A stretch of 64,000 nucleotides of DNA from Pseudopedobacter sp044361595 (GCA_044361595.1 JBIKIN010000017.1:19506-83505); one strand, 5' to 3'; counted from the stretch's first letter, positions 1 through 10,060 are shown. The notes: generated from the letters alone by a model not told the origin. Numbers and translations are program-made.

Positions 1-2082
1 TACATAAGCATCAGACACTAAATAGTCTATTAGCATTGTAGCCATAGGCATAATATGATTATAATGGAAAGAGTTAACGCTTTGGTCGGTGTGATTATGT
101 AAAGGAAAATCTTCTTTCTCGTAAGCGGTTGTTCTGGCAGTATTTATATGATAACCAGGGAAATTTCTATACCTGCCAATTATTGAAGCTTTTGCTACTT
201 CTTGCAAGTAGGTGTCATTTGTTAGGTATCCTACTTTCAGCATCCAAGGCGCATAAGTTGCCATGAAAATTGCTCTATGACCAGAACTAGTACCAGACGA
301 TTCTGGCGTAAGTCCTATCTCAGATAAACGCCATGCTGGTGCTTTTTCTTCCGGATAATACATTTGTTTATGTCCTTTTGATTTAAGATACCAGTAAAAG
401 GGAGCTTTCCCTTCTGGATTTACTGTAATCATAGAATCTGGAACTAATGGTGTCATATAAGTGTACATCACATTATATCTTGCGCCCTCTCTTGCCGCAT
501 TTAAGTATGCTTTGTCTCCTGTAATTTCATAAAGCATGAAAAGATCTACCCATTTATTTACAAAAGTTGGCCAGAAAAAATTTCCCCTACTAAATTGCTC
601 CTGTTTTGTATCTACTCTAGTTTTTAGGTATAAATCTGCTTCTTTGATTGCTAATTCAAGATACGATTTATCTCCCGAAGCCTTATATAACAACATTGCA
701 TCAGTAAAGTTGCCAGTCAGCTTGTTTGCACTTGATTTTAAACCTCCGGATTTTGTTAAAGCCATATTTAGTAAAAACTGATTTGTCTTGCCAAATATGT
801 TGTACAAACTGGTAAGCTCTGAAGTTGTAGCTACTTTACCATTTAATTTTCTTGACGGAGATTGTATTTTTTGTGTAGAGTCTAATGCAAAAAGAAATTT
901 TTCTCTTGAAAGCATGAATTCCATTAGAGGGTAAGCTCTTGATTTAAAAATTTTTTCATTATCAGTTATTATTGCCAAATCAATGGGGTTTAGACTAGAA
1001 ACATTCTTTACAGCTCCAGGAACGTCTGTTGAATATGAGAAACCTTTTAAAGAATCTATATACCAAGCATATTTAGTCTGTACATATTCTACCATGTTTT
1101 CAACAACTGAGTTAAGATTACTTATATCGTTTTTCCTAAAATCTCTAAAACCATAATATTTTCTGGCAATATTCTCAAACGTGTAAGTTATTGGCTGAGG
1201 ATTTACTACAGCATAAAAATTAAATTTAAAAGGGATACCTTTTTTCATTTTTGAATTAATACCCCCCATTAATGGAGCGAAAATTTGACTAGTTGCCATT
1301 CCTTTTATGTCTCTTACAGCAACTCCAAACTGACTGTTTGTAATTAATGGCAAAGGGCTAAAAGGTAAATGTTCTGGAGAAACTACAACACCAACACTAT
1401 TAAAACCATCGTTTACTAGTGTAGAAGGGATTGTACACATATGAGCCGAGGTAACATATGGATAATCTGGAAAACGCTTTTCTTGCCAAATAAGAGGTTG
1501 CCAAATTTCTGTTGCATTTTTTGGATCAAATTTTGGTGAGCCAGAATAACCTACTGAGAAGTAACCTTCTTTTAATGGAGTTAATGTAAAACTAAAACGT
1601 GGATCAGTTACTTTGTTTAATACCACATAAGAACTTAGTGTAAAAAGTTCCTGTGTCTGGTAAACAAATTTTAAAGTGTCGTTTATAACAGTTACCGAAG
1701 AAGGCTCTAAGTAAAATGCTTTTCCTGAATTTGTTATACCAGCTGTTCTTCCTTTTTGATTACTTCTCAAAATTTTATCATCAAAACCATCTCCTGCGAG
1801 CCCTTCTCCAGCTTTGGTTTCTTTTAAATCAGATTTTCCTTCATACGCTTTCCAAGTAGGTACATTATAACTTACCATTTTAATTCCTGCAGGGCGCATA
1901 CTTAAATCTGGATTTTCACTATTGTACAAAACTGTAAAATAACCATTGAAAGTATATTCTTTTCCAGCAGATGTTACTATAACTGCTTTGTCTTTCTTAG
2001 AAAGACGATATTTTATCTGCGCCGAGGTTAATAAGGGGAGAAGTAACAATCCTCCAATTAATTGTATTAATTTAATCTTCAT
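1..2082 (-). CDS. Large secreted protein, probable glycan-degrading enzyme (C-terminus beyond window)
   Basis: The frame opens at the ATG at 2082 and stays open for 694 codons to the window edge, so the C-terminus is missing. The first 22 or so residues are a signal peptide (basic start, leucine-rich core, small residues before LTSAQ). The N-terminal third looks beta-rich. The later part is rich in aromatic residues and helical segments (for example FSRGNFFWPTFVNKWVDLF and the NHIMPMATML segment near the edge), as in alpha/alpha-barrel glycosidases and polysaccharide lyases. I cannot name the family. It is the last visible gene of a minus-strand locus with an SGNH hydrolase, SusCD and a hexuronate transporter, so action on a uronate-containing glycan is an inference from context. 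Start and secretion are well supported; function is not. Confidence 0.75.
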   Translation of the reverse strand, partial: MKIKLIQLIGGLLLLPLLTSAQIKYRLSKKDKAVIVTSAGKEYTFNGYFTVLYNSENPDLSMRPAGIKMVSYNVPTWKAYEGKSDLKETKAGEGLAGDGFDDKILRSNQKGRTAGITNSGKAFYLEPSSVTVINDTLKFVYQTQELFTLSSYVVLNKVTDPRFSFTLTPLKEGYFSVGYSGSPKFDPKNATEIWQPLIWQEKRFPDYPYVTSAHMCTIPSTLVNDGFNSVGVVVSPEHLPFSPLPLITNSQFGVAVRDIKGMATSQIFAPLMGGINSKMKKGIPFKFNFYAVVNPQPITYTFENIARKYYGFRDFRKNDISNLNSVVENMVEYVQTKYAWYIDSLKGFSYSTDVPGAVKNVSSLNPIDLAIITDNEKIFKSRAYPLMEFMLSREKFLFALDSTQKIQSPSRKLNGKVATTSELTSLYNIFGKTNQFLLNMALTKSGGLKSSANKLTGNFTDAMLLYKASGDKSYLELAIKEADLYLKTRVDTKQEQFSRGNFFWPTFVNKWVDLFMLYEITGDKAYLNAAREGARYNVMYTYMTPLVPDSMITVNPEGKAPFYWYLKSKGHKQMYYPEEKAPAWRLSEIGLTPESSGTSSGHRAIFMATYAPWMLKVGYLTNDTYLQEVAKASIIGRYRNFPGYHINTARTTAYEKEDFPLHNHTDQSVNSFHYNHIMPMATMLIDYLVSDAYV

Positions 2083-2163
2083 GGTTATAAATATTTTTCA
2101 GTTTGTATACGTAAGTTATTTTAATGAATTTTAATATTTTAATTCTTCAAACATTAATTATCA

Positions 2164-3570
2164 TCAATTAACCATTTCACCTCTTATTAAAATTTTTCCT
2201 AAGTACAAAACAGACCGATTATATTTTTCAAAATTCTCAGTAATGTCTTTTTGCTTACTAGGCCCTAAAATTGTTTTTTTATCAGCCATAGTGGCTGATA
2301 TTTTAAAGGTAACGGTATGTGTTTTGTCTTCTGTTTGTATTAAAAAGTATTGCCCACGATAACGGTTGTAGGAATATGCAGTGAATCTATTTAAAGGGGT
2401 TACACCGTTATCTACCATAGTAAAAAGCTTATCGTTTTTTACTGCTTTTAACTCAATTAATTTACCATCTAAATAAATATCTACTTGTCCAGACTCAGGA
2501 CCCCCTATATCAAAAAAACCAAATGCTTTTCCTTTAAAATTAAATGTAAAACTGTCGCCAGCTCTTTCGCTAACCATTATTGATGGAAACCAATTTTTAA
2601 ACGCTTTTAAATAATTACTTGTTGATGAATCAATTTTTTTCCACCCTGATGAAAACATTTTTTCTGATGGATTTATCATTTTTGCATCTTCCCAATTATC
2701 TTGTAATAACGGCTTAGGAATGTTATTAACGGTGCTTTTAGAGTTGTTTTTTAGCTTGATCATTCCTCTAGCTAATGCCTCGGCATACAACTTGCCACCA
2801 CCCGGAGGGAGTGGATGTACGCCATCTTCAGAAAATATAATTTTCCCGATATCATCTTTTGGATTACCTTTTATTATTAATTTTTCGTCTTTAGCAAGTT
2901 CGGCAGCAGCCATACCTAAATGGATGGATGGAATGTTGTAATGATTTGCAATCTTTTCGAGTGTTTTTATTCCTGGTGGTTGATCGCCGGTCTGATAATA
3001 TTTTAATTGAGCAGACATTACCGTATAAATGAAACAGATATCTATCTTGCTATTAAACTTCATTATTTGCCTTACCATTCCTTCCATTCCCTCAGGGAAA
3101 CCTCCATTTACTGCAAATTCTATAAAAATTAAATCGGGATGATTATCTAAGACTTGTTCTTTTATCCTACATGCTGCTAACTCTGTATCTGAGCCGGATA
3201 CGCCTGCATTAATACCTTTAATTATTACGTTAGGAAGCATTTGTTGTATGAATCCTAAAGACTGTATTCTATACTGATTTTGAGCTTGAGTAATACTACC
3301 GCCAATGTAAGCTACAGTAAGATCTTTTTTTGTTCTGGATTTTTCAAAAAAACTGGGTATTCCACGCCTTACATTTGTTTCAATTTCGCTACAAAAATCT
3401 ACAAGTTTTATTGATGAAATATCTGCCTCGGTAGGTTTGAAAAATAATGAAGACGACCCTGACTGACTTGCTGCAATTAAATCATTACTATTATTTTGGG
3501 CGTTTCCTGATAAACAGTAAGAAGAAATAACAGCTAATAAAAGAATAGCCTTTAAACTTAAATTCATCAT
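2164..3570 (-). CDS. Secreted SGNH/GDSL-type hydrolase with C-terminal beta domain
   Basis: This 468-residue protein starts with a signal peptide ending near SGNAQ. SGNH blocks are visible in order: AYIGGSITQA near residues 88-97 (nucleophile Ser), NAGVSGSDT (block II Gly), EFAVNGG (block III Asn) and DGVHPLPPGG near 250 (catalytic Asp and His). The family includes carbohydrate and lipid esterases that remove acyl groups. Residues from about 290 to the end are beta-rich with many aromatics and probably form a second domain, perhaps glycan-binding. It lies 82 bases upstream of the partial enzyme on the same strand, beyond the terminator that closes the susCD unit, so it may start its own transcript. 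A role in deacylating the glycan imported by the adjacent SusCD is inferred. Confidence 0.85.
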   Translation of the reverse strand: MMNLSLKAILLLAVISSYCLSGNAQNNSNDLIAASQSGSSSLFFKPTEADISSIKLVDFCSEIETNVRRGIPSFFEKSRTKKDLTVAYIGGSITQAQNQYRIQSLGFIQQMLPNVIIKGINAGVSGSDTELAACRIKEQVLDNHPDLIFIEFAVNGGFPEGMEGMVRQIMKFNSKIDICFIYTVMSAQLKYYQTGDQPPGIKTLEKIANHYNIPSIHLGMAAAELAKDEKLIIKGNPKDDIGKIIFSEDGVHPLPPGGGKLYAEALARGMIKLKNNSKSTVNNIPKPLLQDNWEDAKMINPSEKMFSSGWKKIDSSTSNYLKAFKNWFPSIMVSERAGDSFTFNFKGKAFGFFDIGGPESGQVDIYLDGKLIELKAVKNDKLFTMVDNGVTPLNRFTAYSYNRYRGQYFLIQTEDKTHTVTFKISATMADKKTILGPSKQKDITENFEKYNRSVLYLGKILIRGEMVN

Positions 3571-3725
3571 TAAAAAGTAAAATGATTAAATGTGCATTTT
3601 AGAAACTAATTATTTTCAAAACATTTACTTGGTTAGTGAGCAGTTTTGTTTGTAAAATAGTTCTGTATTAATTTATAATAAACTTCTTAATAAGCTCAAA
3701 AGGCTATCCAGTAACTTTTAATTCT

Positions 3726-3768
3726 AAAAATTGATTTATTAAATAGCTTATTTAATAAATCAATTTTT
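3726..3768 (-). terminator. Intrinsic terminator after the susC-susD-DUF5017 unit
   Basis: A perfect 20-base inverted repeat (arms 3726-3745 and 3749-3768, loop GCT) begins eight bases after the stop codon of the DUF5017 gene. The outer arms are runs of five A and five T, which gives the U-rich tail on the minus-strand transcript. It separates the SusCD unit from the SGNH hydrolase gene. Confidence 0.75.
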
Positions 3769-3775
3769 AAAGTTT

Positions 3776-4666
3776 TTAGGGAGCTATAGTAATATTAATA
3801 GATTTAACAATTTGACCTTGATTGTTAGGTCGATTTGTAGAGCCTACAAATGTTACTTTATAGTTACCAGGTGTAGAGTACACATGTTGATGTCTATCTA
3901 TTCTAGTACTTACATTTTTTAAAGCTTTACCCACGTCTGCAATTGCGGTGTTAAGTAACACTTTTTTGCTGTATATCCAATCATCGTTTGCTGCTGCCAG
4001 TGTTGTACCACCTGTCATAACAAGTTGTGTTGCAGAACTTGTCCATCTAGCAGTAGAATTTGAGCCGAAACTTCTGATTCCCCAAGCATTTTCCGACATT
4101 AAAATTGTATTAAAAGACCTGTCTGTAAGTTCATTAACAAGATTAAAACCACTCATTGTCCATGTGGCCTGTCTTAAGGTTGTAATTGTTTTGGGTATGT
4201 CTCGGTATCTAAAAGCTATTGTTACAGAATCTGTAGCACTTAAAAATTCTGAAAGATCTATTCTTCCTGATTGGGTTACAGTAGTGCCTGTAGCAAAAGT
4301 GGCCTTTGAGGTAATATCTGTCCAAGTTGCATTAACTATCGCAGTAGAGTCATTCTCACCAGAAAAGTTTTTTGAGATTAAAAGTCTTAGACTATTATCC
4401 GGAGTTAAAAATTGTACCGACGATGTAAACTGTAAAATAGGTACACCAGTGGCTGATTTACGATCAATAAAATCGTAATTAAATCCTTGTTCGCCTGAGA
4501 AAAAAGTGAGATTATCTGGATTTCCATTAATATTAAAAGTTACAGTTTCGCCAACTTTGTATGTTTGTGACGCCGTACTTACATTAAAATCCTGATTATC
4601 GCTGTCATCTTTTGAACAAGCGGCAAGAGATACTATTGCAATTAAAAAAAACTTATAAATTTTCAT
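3776..4666 (-). CDS. DUF5017-type surface lipoprotein
   Basis: The 296-residue protein has a lipoprotein signal (IAIVSLAACSKDD, lipidated Cys at 17). The following region, with TYKVGETVTFNINGNPDNLTF and then FSGEQGFNYDFIDR, matches what I know of DUF5017 proteins that follow SusC/SusD genes. The rest is beta-rich and ends with a PKD-like strand pattern (TPGNYKVTFVGSTNRP). It is the third gene of the susC-susD unit, 18 bases after susD, and a terminator follows. Such lipoproteins are usually thought to be surface glycan-binding proteins; no catalytic motif is visible. The family assignment rests on remembered motifs, not a search. Confidence 0.8.
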   Translation of the reverse strand: MKIYKFFLIAIVSLAACSKDDSDNQDFNVSTASQTYKVGETVTFNINGNPDNLTFFSGEQGFNYDFIDRKSATGVPILQFTSSVQFLTPDNSLRLLISKNFSGENDSTAIVNATWTDITSKATFATGTTVTQSGRIDLSEFLSATDSVTIAFRYRDIPKTITTLRQATWTMSGFNLVNELTDRSFNTILMSENAWGIRSFGSNSTARWTSSATQLVMTGGTTLAAANDDWIYSKKVLLNTAIADVGKALKNVSTRIDRHQHVYSTPGNYKVTFVGSTNRPNNQGQIVKSINITIAP

Positions 4667-4684
4667 CTTCTTTTAGTTTAAAGC

Positions 4685-6271
4685 TTAAAACCATCCTGTG
4701 TTTTGTTTAACCAAAGGGTTAACATTTAATTCTGTTAATGGAATTGGAAATAAAACATTTCTTGGCGTAATATTTCTTGCTGCAGAACCAGCTCTTAATT
4801 GTTGTGCTGTTGGCGCTGTTGTATTAACCTCAGTAATTAATGACGCCATATTAGATAGATAAATACCCCAGCGAATTAAATCGTGTTTACGTAGACCTTC
4901 AAAACATAACTCTCTGCCTCGTTCATCTTGTATTTGTGTTAAAAAGGTTGTTTGATTAAAATTAGTAGGAAGGTCAGCTATAACGCTGGCGGTATTTACT
5001 GGTAATCCATAACCACGTCTTCTAACTTGATTAATTGCATTATAAGCTGCTACTGTTGGGCCGTTGTTAACAAAATTCTCTGCTTCAGCCTTCATTAATA
5101 AAACATCGCTATATCTAATAACAGGGAAATTGGTAGAATTATAAGTTCTATCTTTAGGAATTAATGTTTCAAAAGACCTTCTCCATTTACCAATGTTTCT
5201 TTCCCATACCTGTGTAACGGTCCAATTAGTTTGAGTAGTTATACGAGTAGTAGCATTTGTAGTGTAAAAAAATGGAGCAATTGCCCAATCACGTCTTAAG
5301 TCGCCAGTTCCAAATAATCTAAAAATTCTACCGGTAGCCTGCATAGTACCAGACGATTCACCGATATTAGGGTCTGTACACCTAATTCCATTATCTATAC
5401 CAACAGAACCTGCAATTGATATATCATTTTGGTGATTACCATACATACCTATTTCCCATATACATTCTTTAGGTTCAGTAATATCCTGCGAATGATTGAT
5501 GAAAATTTGAGAATAGCTTGGGTTTAATGAATGTAAACCTGAATTTATAACTTTATCTGCATAAACTAGAGCCTCTGCATACTTAGAAACATCATTTAAT
5601 GGAGCGCCAGCCATTGTTAAATAAACCCTGGCTAAAATTGCTTGAACTCCAGTTTTAGAAATTAATTCATTAGAAGGATTAAGCGTAATAGGATTTACTA
5701 ATAACTCAGCCTCTTTCATGTCTTTAACAATTTGCTCATATATTTGAGCTACAGTACTTTGAGGTATATTAGGATCATCTGGAGATTTTGTTGAATTTAA
5801 TTTTAAAGGTACCGCCCCATATAAATCAACTAGAATAAAATAGTAGTAAGCTCTTAAAAAAAGAGCCTGTCCTTTAATATTATTTCTTCTAGTTTCGTCC
5901 ATTATAGGCTTATTTACATTTTCAAGCAAAGCATTTGCCCTATTAATACCTTCGTAACTAACTTCCCATAATCTAGTTATATCTATTTGAGCTGCATCAA
6001 ATTGCATAACTCTAATATTATTTGTCGTTACATTAGTGTAGAAAAACTCATCACTAACAACAAAATAACTCCATAATCCTCTTTGGTAAAGTCGTCCAAA
6101 AGTATCTATGAATCTGTTATACACCCCATTTAACGCTCTGTTTAAATCATCTTCGGTATTATAAAAGTTTTCTGGTGAAACAAAATCTTTTGGTTTAGTA
6201 TCCAAAAACTTTTTACAAGAACTAATAGTTCCGCAAAAAAATATTAAAAATATTATAGCTAATTTTTTCAT
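4685..6271 (-). CDS. RagB/SusD family outer-membrane lipoprotein
   Basis: At 528 residues this is typical SusD length. A lipobox (TISSCKKFLD, Cys at 19) is followed by the usual SusD opening: KKFLDTKPKDFVSPENFYNTEDDLNRALNG, here split between the lipobox and residues to about 50. TPR-like helices follow (KGQALFLRAYYYFILVDLYGAVPL near 135-155). The C-terminus has the family pattern RELCFEGLRKHDLIRWG and a closing LFPIPLTELNVNP segment. SusD proteins cap the SusC barrel and bind oligosaccharides at the cell surface. It sits four bases after susC, so the two are surely co-transcribed. Specificity cannot be read from sequence; the neighbouring ExuT-like transporter hints at uronic acids. Confidence 0.95.
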   Translation of the reverse strand: MKKLAIIFLIFFCGTISSCKKFLDTKPKDFVSPENFYNTEDDLNRALNGVYNRFIDTFGRLYQRGLWSYFVVSDEFFYTNVTTNNIRVMQFDAAQIDITRLWEVSYEGINRANALLENVNKPIMDETRRNNIKGQALFLRAYYYFILVDLYGAVPLKLNSTKSPDDPNIPQSTVAQIYEQIVKDMKEAELLVNPITLNPSNELISKTGVQAILARVYLTMAGAPLNDVSKYAEALVYADKVINSGLHSLNPSYSQIFINHSQDITEPKECIWEIGMYGNHQNDISIAGSVGIDNGIRCTDPNIGESSGTMQATGRIFRLFGTGDLRRDWAIAPFFYTTNATTRITTQTNWTVTQVWERNIGKWRRSFETLIPKDRTYNSTNFPVIRYSDVLLMKAEAENFVNNGPTVAAYNAINQVRRRGYGLPVNTASVIADLPTNFNQTTFLTQIQDERGRELCFEGLRKHDLIRWGIYLSNMASLITEVNTTAPTAQQLRAGSAARNITPRNVLFPIPLTELNVNPLVKQNTGWF

Positions 6272-6275
6272 GTTT

Positions 6276-9200
6276 TTAAAGTGTTATGTTTAAGCCTGCT
6301 GTTACTGTTCTAAATTTAGGATAAGCGGAAAGGTCAAACCCAGGTGTTAGCGCAGAGTTTCTTACTGAAACCTCGGGATCCATCCCTGAATAATTTGTCC
6401 ATGTTAATACGTTTTGCGCAGATACGTACGTTCTAAGACCCTTAATTTTTACTTTACTTAATAATTTGCTTTCAAAGTTATAACCAAGAGAAACCGTTTT
6501 TAATCTTAAGTAAGACCCATCTTCAATTGTTCTTGAAGAATAAACTATTGGTCCTTGTTTATTTACAGCATAAAGTTCGTTAGTAGGGTTTTCCGGAGTC
6601 CATCTATTTGCAAATGATGCAAATTGGTTTAAATTACTTCTAGATTCTCCTCCCTCAAAAACGATTCTGTTGACGTTTAAGATGTCATTTCCATATGACC
6701 ATTGAAAGAAAATATTTAAATCGAAATTTTTGTAAGTAAAATTATTTGAAAATCCACCTGTATGTATCGGCACTGGATTCCCAATTATTGTTTGATCATT
6801 TCCATCAACAACTCCATCTCCGTTAATATCTTTGAGTTTCATGGTGCCAGGGGTAATATTTGCCCTTGGCTGCCCGTTATTAGGAATGTTGGCTTTGAGC
6901 ACATAATTTCCATTAGGTAATTTATCAAAATCCTCAAATTGATATACTCCGTCGAATTTATATCCATAATACTGTGCAATAGGACTGCCTGGTATAGCAA
7001 TATATGGCGCCACACTACCAAAATTACCCCACCCAACCGTTGTTAATAAGCTAGCTTGCCCTTCATTCAATTCTAAAACTTTATTTCTATTAAATGAAAT
7101 ATTAAAGTTTGATGACCAGTTAAATTTAGAGGACTTGATGTTTACTGTGTTTAGCGTAAATTCAAATCCATCGTTAGATACTTTACCTATATTTTTTATA
7201 CCTCTTAAGTATCCCTGTGATGGGGCAAGTGTTGCGTTTAATAGTAAATCACTTGTAACTTTTTTGTAATAGTCTGCTGTTAAAGAAACACGGGTTTTAA
7301 ATATAGCTATATCAATACCAATGTCAAATTGTTCGGTTGTTTCCCATTTTAGCCCTGTATTTCCTAAGACATTTGGAACAACTCCTTGTAAAGGTGAATT
7401 ATTTAGGCTATACCCAGATGTAGATCTAATTCCGTATCTAGATAAATATGCAAAATCATCCACTCTATTATTACCCGTTGAACCGTATCCTACTCTCAGT
7501 TTTGCATCATCAATAAAAGGAATTGACTTTAAAAATTTTTCTTCACTTATACGCCAAGCAGCAGATGCTGATGGAAAATACCCCCATTTACTACCACTTC
7601 TAAACTTTGAAGTACCATCTGCCCTAAACGAAGCGGTAAGTAAATATTTTGACTTATAATTATAGGTTGTTCTACCCAAAAAAGAAGCTTGCGTATTATA
7701 GGTAATTTCAGAATCACCTGATATTATTCTTCCTTCATCAATACCGCTAATTCCAAGTGACTCATTAGGTATTTGAACAGATGAATATCCGTTTGAAGTA
7801 AAATCATCTTTATATACAGAAAAACCACCAAGTACAGAAAAATTATGATTTTTTGTTTTTTTGCTATATGTTAAAGTGTTTTCATTAGAATAATTGGAAG
7901 CTAAACTATTCGAAACTGAACCATTTACCCCATTTATACTAAGTGGATTACCTGACTGTGTATTAGAATTAAAAAACTGTTTAAAATCTACTTGTCGAGA
8001 AGTAATGCCTCCAGTAGTACGAAAAGTCAGGTTAGGTAATATTTTGTAATCTAAGTACGCAGTAGATAAAACTGTATTCTCTAACCTTGGGTTAAATGTA
8101 TTTTGAACTGTTTTAAGTGGATTAAACCTAAAATCAGAAGCAGGGTTAATATCAGGATCAAGCCCAACGTCTATCAAATCTTCTTGATCATCAATATTAC
8201 CACTAACCGGTCTAAATCCAAATGCGCTGTAAAGTAAAGTTAACGTAGAACTACTTTCTGCTTGTCCTGCTACTTTCCCAAATCTTTTAGTACTAGTGTA
8301 ATTGAGCTGAACACCAGTTTTAATTTTTTTACTTAATGTTTGTTCTAGAGATATCTTTCCTTGAAGCCTATTAAAACCGCTGTTAATGATGATACCATCT
8401 TGGTCTAAAAAAGATCCAGAAATACGATATTTAGTTTTATCCGTACCCCCACTTATTGATAATGAATGACTTTGGATAGGGTTAACTTTCATAATTTCAT
8501 CCTGCCAATCAATTCCCTTAATATCACGGTAAGATTCTAATGTTAATCCTGCGGGTTCATTAATATATCTTGGTCCATTTGCCCCAGGGCTTATTTCTAA
8601 TTGCAACTTTACAAATTCATAGGGACTCAATAGTTCTTGTTTTTTTAAATTAGATTGAAGACCAAAAAAATTGTCATAAACAATTTTTGGTTCCCCTTTC
8701 TCTCCTTTTTTAGTTGTAATCATTATTACGCCATTTGCTCCTCTTGCACCGTAAATTGCAGTAGCTGACGCATCCTTCAAAACATCTATTGACTCAATGT
8801 CTTGAACATTTAAAATACTTGCTAATGAAGCCTCCATCGGAAAGCCGTCTACAACGTACAAGGGTGAATTGTTTTGAGTGACAGAATTGTTACCACGAAT
8901 AACAATATTTAAGTCTGCTCCAGGTTGACCATCTCTAGCTGATACATTTACTCCAGCAACTCGACCTGCTAATGCTTGATCAAACGAAGGAACTGGTGCC
9001 TTTTGTAAATCAGTCATAGCAACAGAGCCAATAGAACCTGTAAGATCACCCCTTTTAGAAGTACCGTAGCCAATAACTATTACTTCATTTAAGCCAGAAA
9101 CTGATGGTTCTAGTTGGACATTGTAAACTTTGATTTTAGCTGTTAAAGAAACAGACTTGGTGGTAAAACCGAGAAATGAGAACTCAAGAGTTGTATTTGA

Positions 9201-9422
9201 GGAAGCGTTTACTGAAATACTGTATTTTCCATCAATATCAGTTGAAGTTCCTCTAGGAGTTCCTTTAACTAACACTGACACACCAGGTAGCGGATTTCCT
9301 AGCTCATCAATAACTTGACCAGTTATGGTGGTGCTTGAGTTGTTTTGAGCACTTGATATTGTAGCGGAGTAAATTAAACACATCAAAATGAATAATTTGA
9401 GGATTGTAGTTTTTGTATTCAT
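6276..9422 (-). CDS. SusC/RagA family TonB-linked outer-membrane transporter
   Basis: This 1048-residue protein has a signal peptide ending at SSAQ. A carboxypeptidase-regulatory-like domain covers residues 33-108 (TGQVIDELGNPLPGVSVLVKG). A TonB-box-like VIVIGYGTSKRGDLTG stretch at about 114-129 leads into the plug (YVVDGFPMEA; VLKDASATAIYGARGANGV). The remainder is the beta barrel, with SusC landmarks such as GSTGNNRVDDFAYLSRYG and a final LNITL. It imports oligosaccharides across the outer membrane with TonB energy, with the SusD encoded next. A YTGGT-repeat site lies 184 bases upstream of the start, so control by the neighbouring GntR-type regulator is likely. The sugar is not determinable from the sequence. 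Confidence 0.96.
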   Translation of the reverse strand: MNTKTTILKLFILMCLIYSATISSAQNNSSTTITGQVIDELGNPLPGVSVLVKGTPRGTSTDIDGKYSISVNASSNTTLEFSFLGFTTKSVSLTAKIKVYNVQLEPSVSGLNEVIVIGYGTSKRGDLTGSIGSVAMTDLQKAPVPSFDQALAGRVAGVNVSARDGQPGADLNIVIRGNNSVTQNNSPLYVVDGFPMEASLASILNVQDIESIDVLKDASATAIYGARGANGVIMITTKKGEKGEPKIVYDNFFGLQSNLKKQELLSPYEFVKLQLEISPGANGPRYINEPAGLTLESYRDIKGIDWQDEIMKVNPIQSHSLSISGGTDKTKYRISGSFLDQDGIIINSGFNRLQGKISLEQTLSKKIKTGVQLNYTSTKRFGKVAGQAESSSTLTLLYSAFGFRPVSGNIDDQEDLIDVGLDPDINPASDFRFNPLKTVQNTFNPRLENTVLSTAYLDYKILPNLTFRTTGGITSRQVDFKQFFNSNTQSGNPLSINGVNGSVSNSLASNYSNENTLTYSKKTKNHNFSVLGGFSVYKDDFTSNGYSSVQIPNESLGISGIDEGRIISGDSEITYNTQASFLGRTTYNYKSKYLLTASFRADGTSKFRSGSKWGYFPSASAAWRISEEKFLKSIPFIDDAKLRVGYGSTGNNRVDDFAYLSRYGIRSTSGYSLNNSPLQGVVPNVLGNTGLKWETTEQFDIGIDIAIFKTRVSLTADYYKKVTSDLLLNATLAPSQGYLRGIKNIGKVSNDGFEFTLNTVNIKSSKFNWSSNFNISFNRNKVLELNEGQASLLTTVGWGNFGSVAPYIAIPGSPIAQYYGYKFDGVYQFEDFDKLPNGNYVLKANIPNNGQPRANITPGTMKLKDINGDGVVDGNDQTIIGNPVPIHTGGFSNNFTYKNFDLNIFFQWSYGNDILNVNRIVFEGGESRSNLNQFASFANRWTPENPTNELYAVNKQGPIVYSSRTIEDGSYLRLKTVSLGYNFESKLLSKVKIKGLRTYVSAQNVLTWTNYSGMDPEVSVRNSALTPGFDLSAYPKFRTVTAGLNITL

Positions 9423-9605
9423 ATTTTAGTTAGTTATAATTGGTTGTCAAAAATTGGTAATGGACACTTTAGTTCAAATTTTATAAATTTTGATTTTGAC
9501 AAAGTGTTTTGGCGCATTTAATCCCCAGTTTGATTTATTAATTAAAAAACTAATTAATATTCAAAACGCTTTTTACAAAAGAGAACTAATAAAATTTATT
9601 TTAAT

Positions 9606-9625
9606 CTGGTTTGGTTTGGTCTAAT
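9606..9625 (-). promoter_or_regulatory. Candidate GntR-regulator operator upstream of susC
   Basis: On the plus strand the site reads CTGGT-TTGGT-TTGGT-CTAAT: three tandem YTGGT pentamers and a degenerate fourth. Nearly the same site occurs at 10078 and 13295, each time upstream of a minus-strand gene in this locus. The shared sequence is seen directly. Binding by the regulator encoded at 10702 is inferred. Confidence 0.6.
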
Positions 9626-9735
9626 TATAAGGCTAAACTAAATAAAAAATTTATATTTCCAAATTAAATTGAATTTTAAATATTTTGATTCTATATTTTC
9701 TAGATAATCATAGAATAATTTATTGCCTACTTGGC

Positions 9736-10060
9736 TTACAGCTTGAACACTCTAATTCTATTACTACCACCGTTGTAGAAATTATGACTACCATTAAATG
9801 TTGCTCCCTTAAAACTAATATCCTCGCTAATTTGGGCTTCACTTAGTGTTACATTATTACTATTGATTAGGATTTGAAGGGTAGTAGTGTATGTTACCGT
9901 ATCTAATGGAAATTCCGCATTTACTAATTTTAATTGTCTTGTAGATTGGTTATAAAAAACTTTATAATTATTATTTGTTAATTCAAACTGTTGAGCGTTT
10001 AGCTTAAAAAAATAACAATAACGAGTAAATTAAACGGAGCTTTAGTTTTAACTTATTCAT
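9736..10060 (-). pseudogene. Small secreted protein gene with a one-base frameshift
   Basis: The ATG at 10060 opens a signal peptide (MNKLKLKLRLIYSLLLFF) that hits a stop just after a run of seven T on the coding strand. With one T fewer the frame continues as KLNAQQFELTNNNYKVFY, giving a clean signal-peptidase site (NAQ-Q), and runs without stops to a TAA at 9736-9738 (last residues RIRVFKL). The span is 325 bases, one more than a whole number of codons. The intact product would have 107 residues, with a mature beta-rich domain of about 80. I do not recognise the family. A regulatory site like that of susC lies just upstream. The lesion may be a true pseudogene, phase variation at the homopolymer, or a sequencing error. 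Confidence 0.7.

Noticed and set aside
3948..4478. Plus-strand open frame of 176 codons
   Set aside because: It is antisense to the DUF5017 lipoprotein gene, whose signal peptide, family pattern and operon position are clear.
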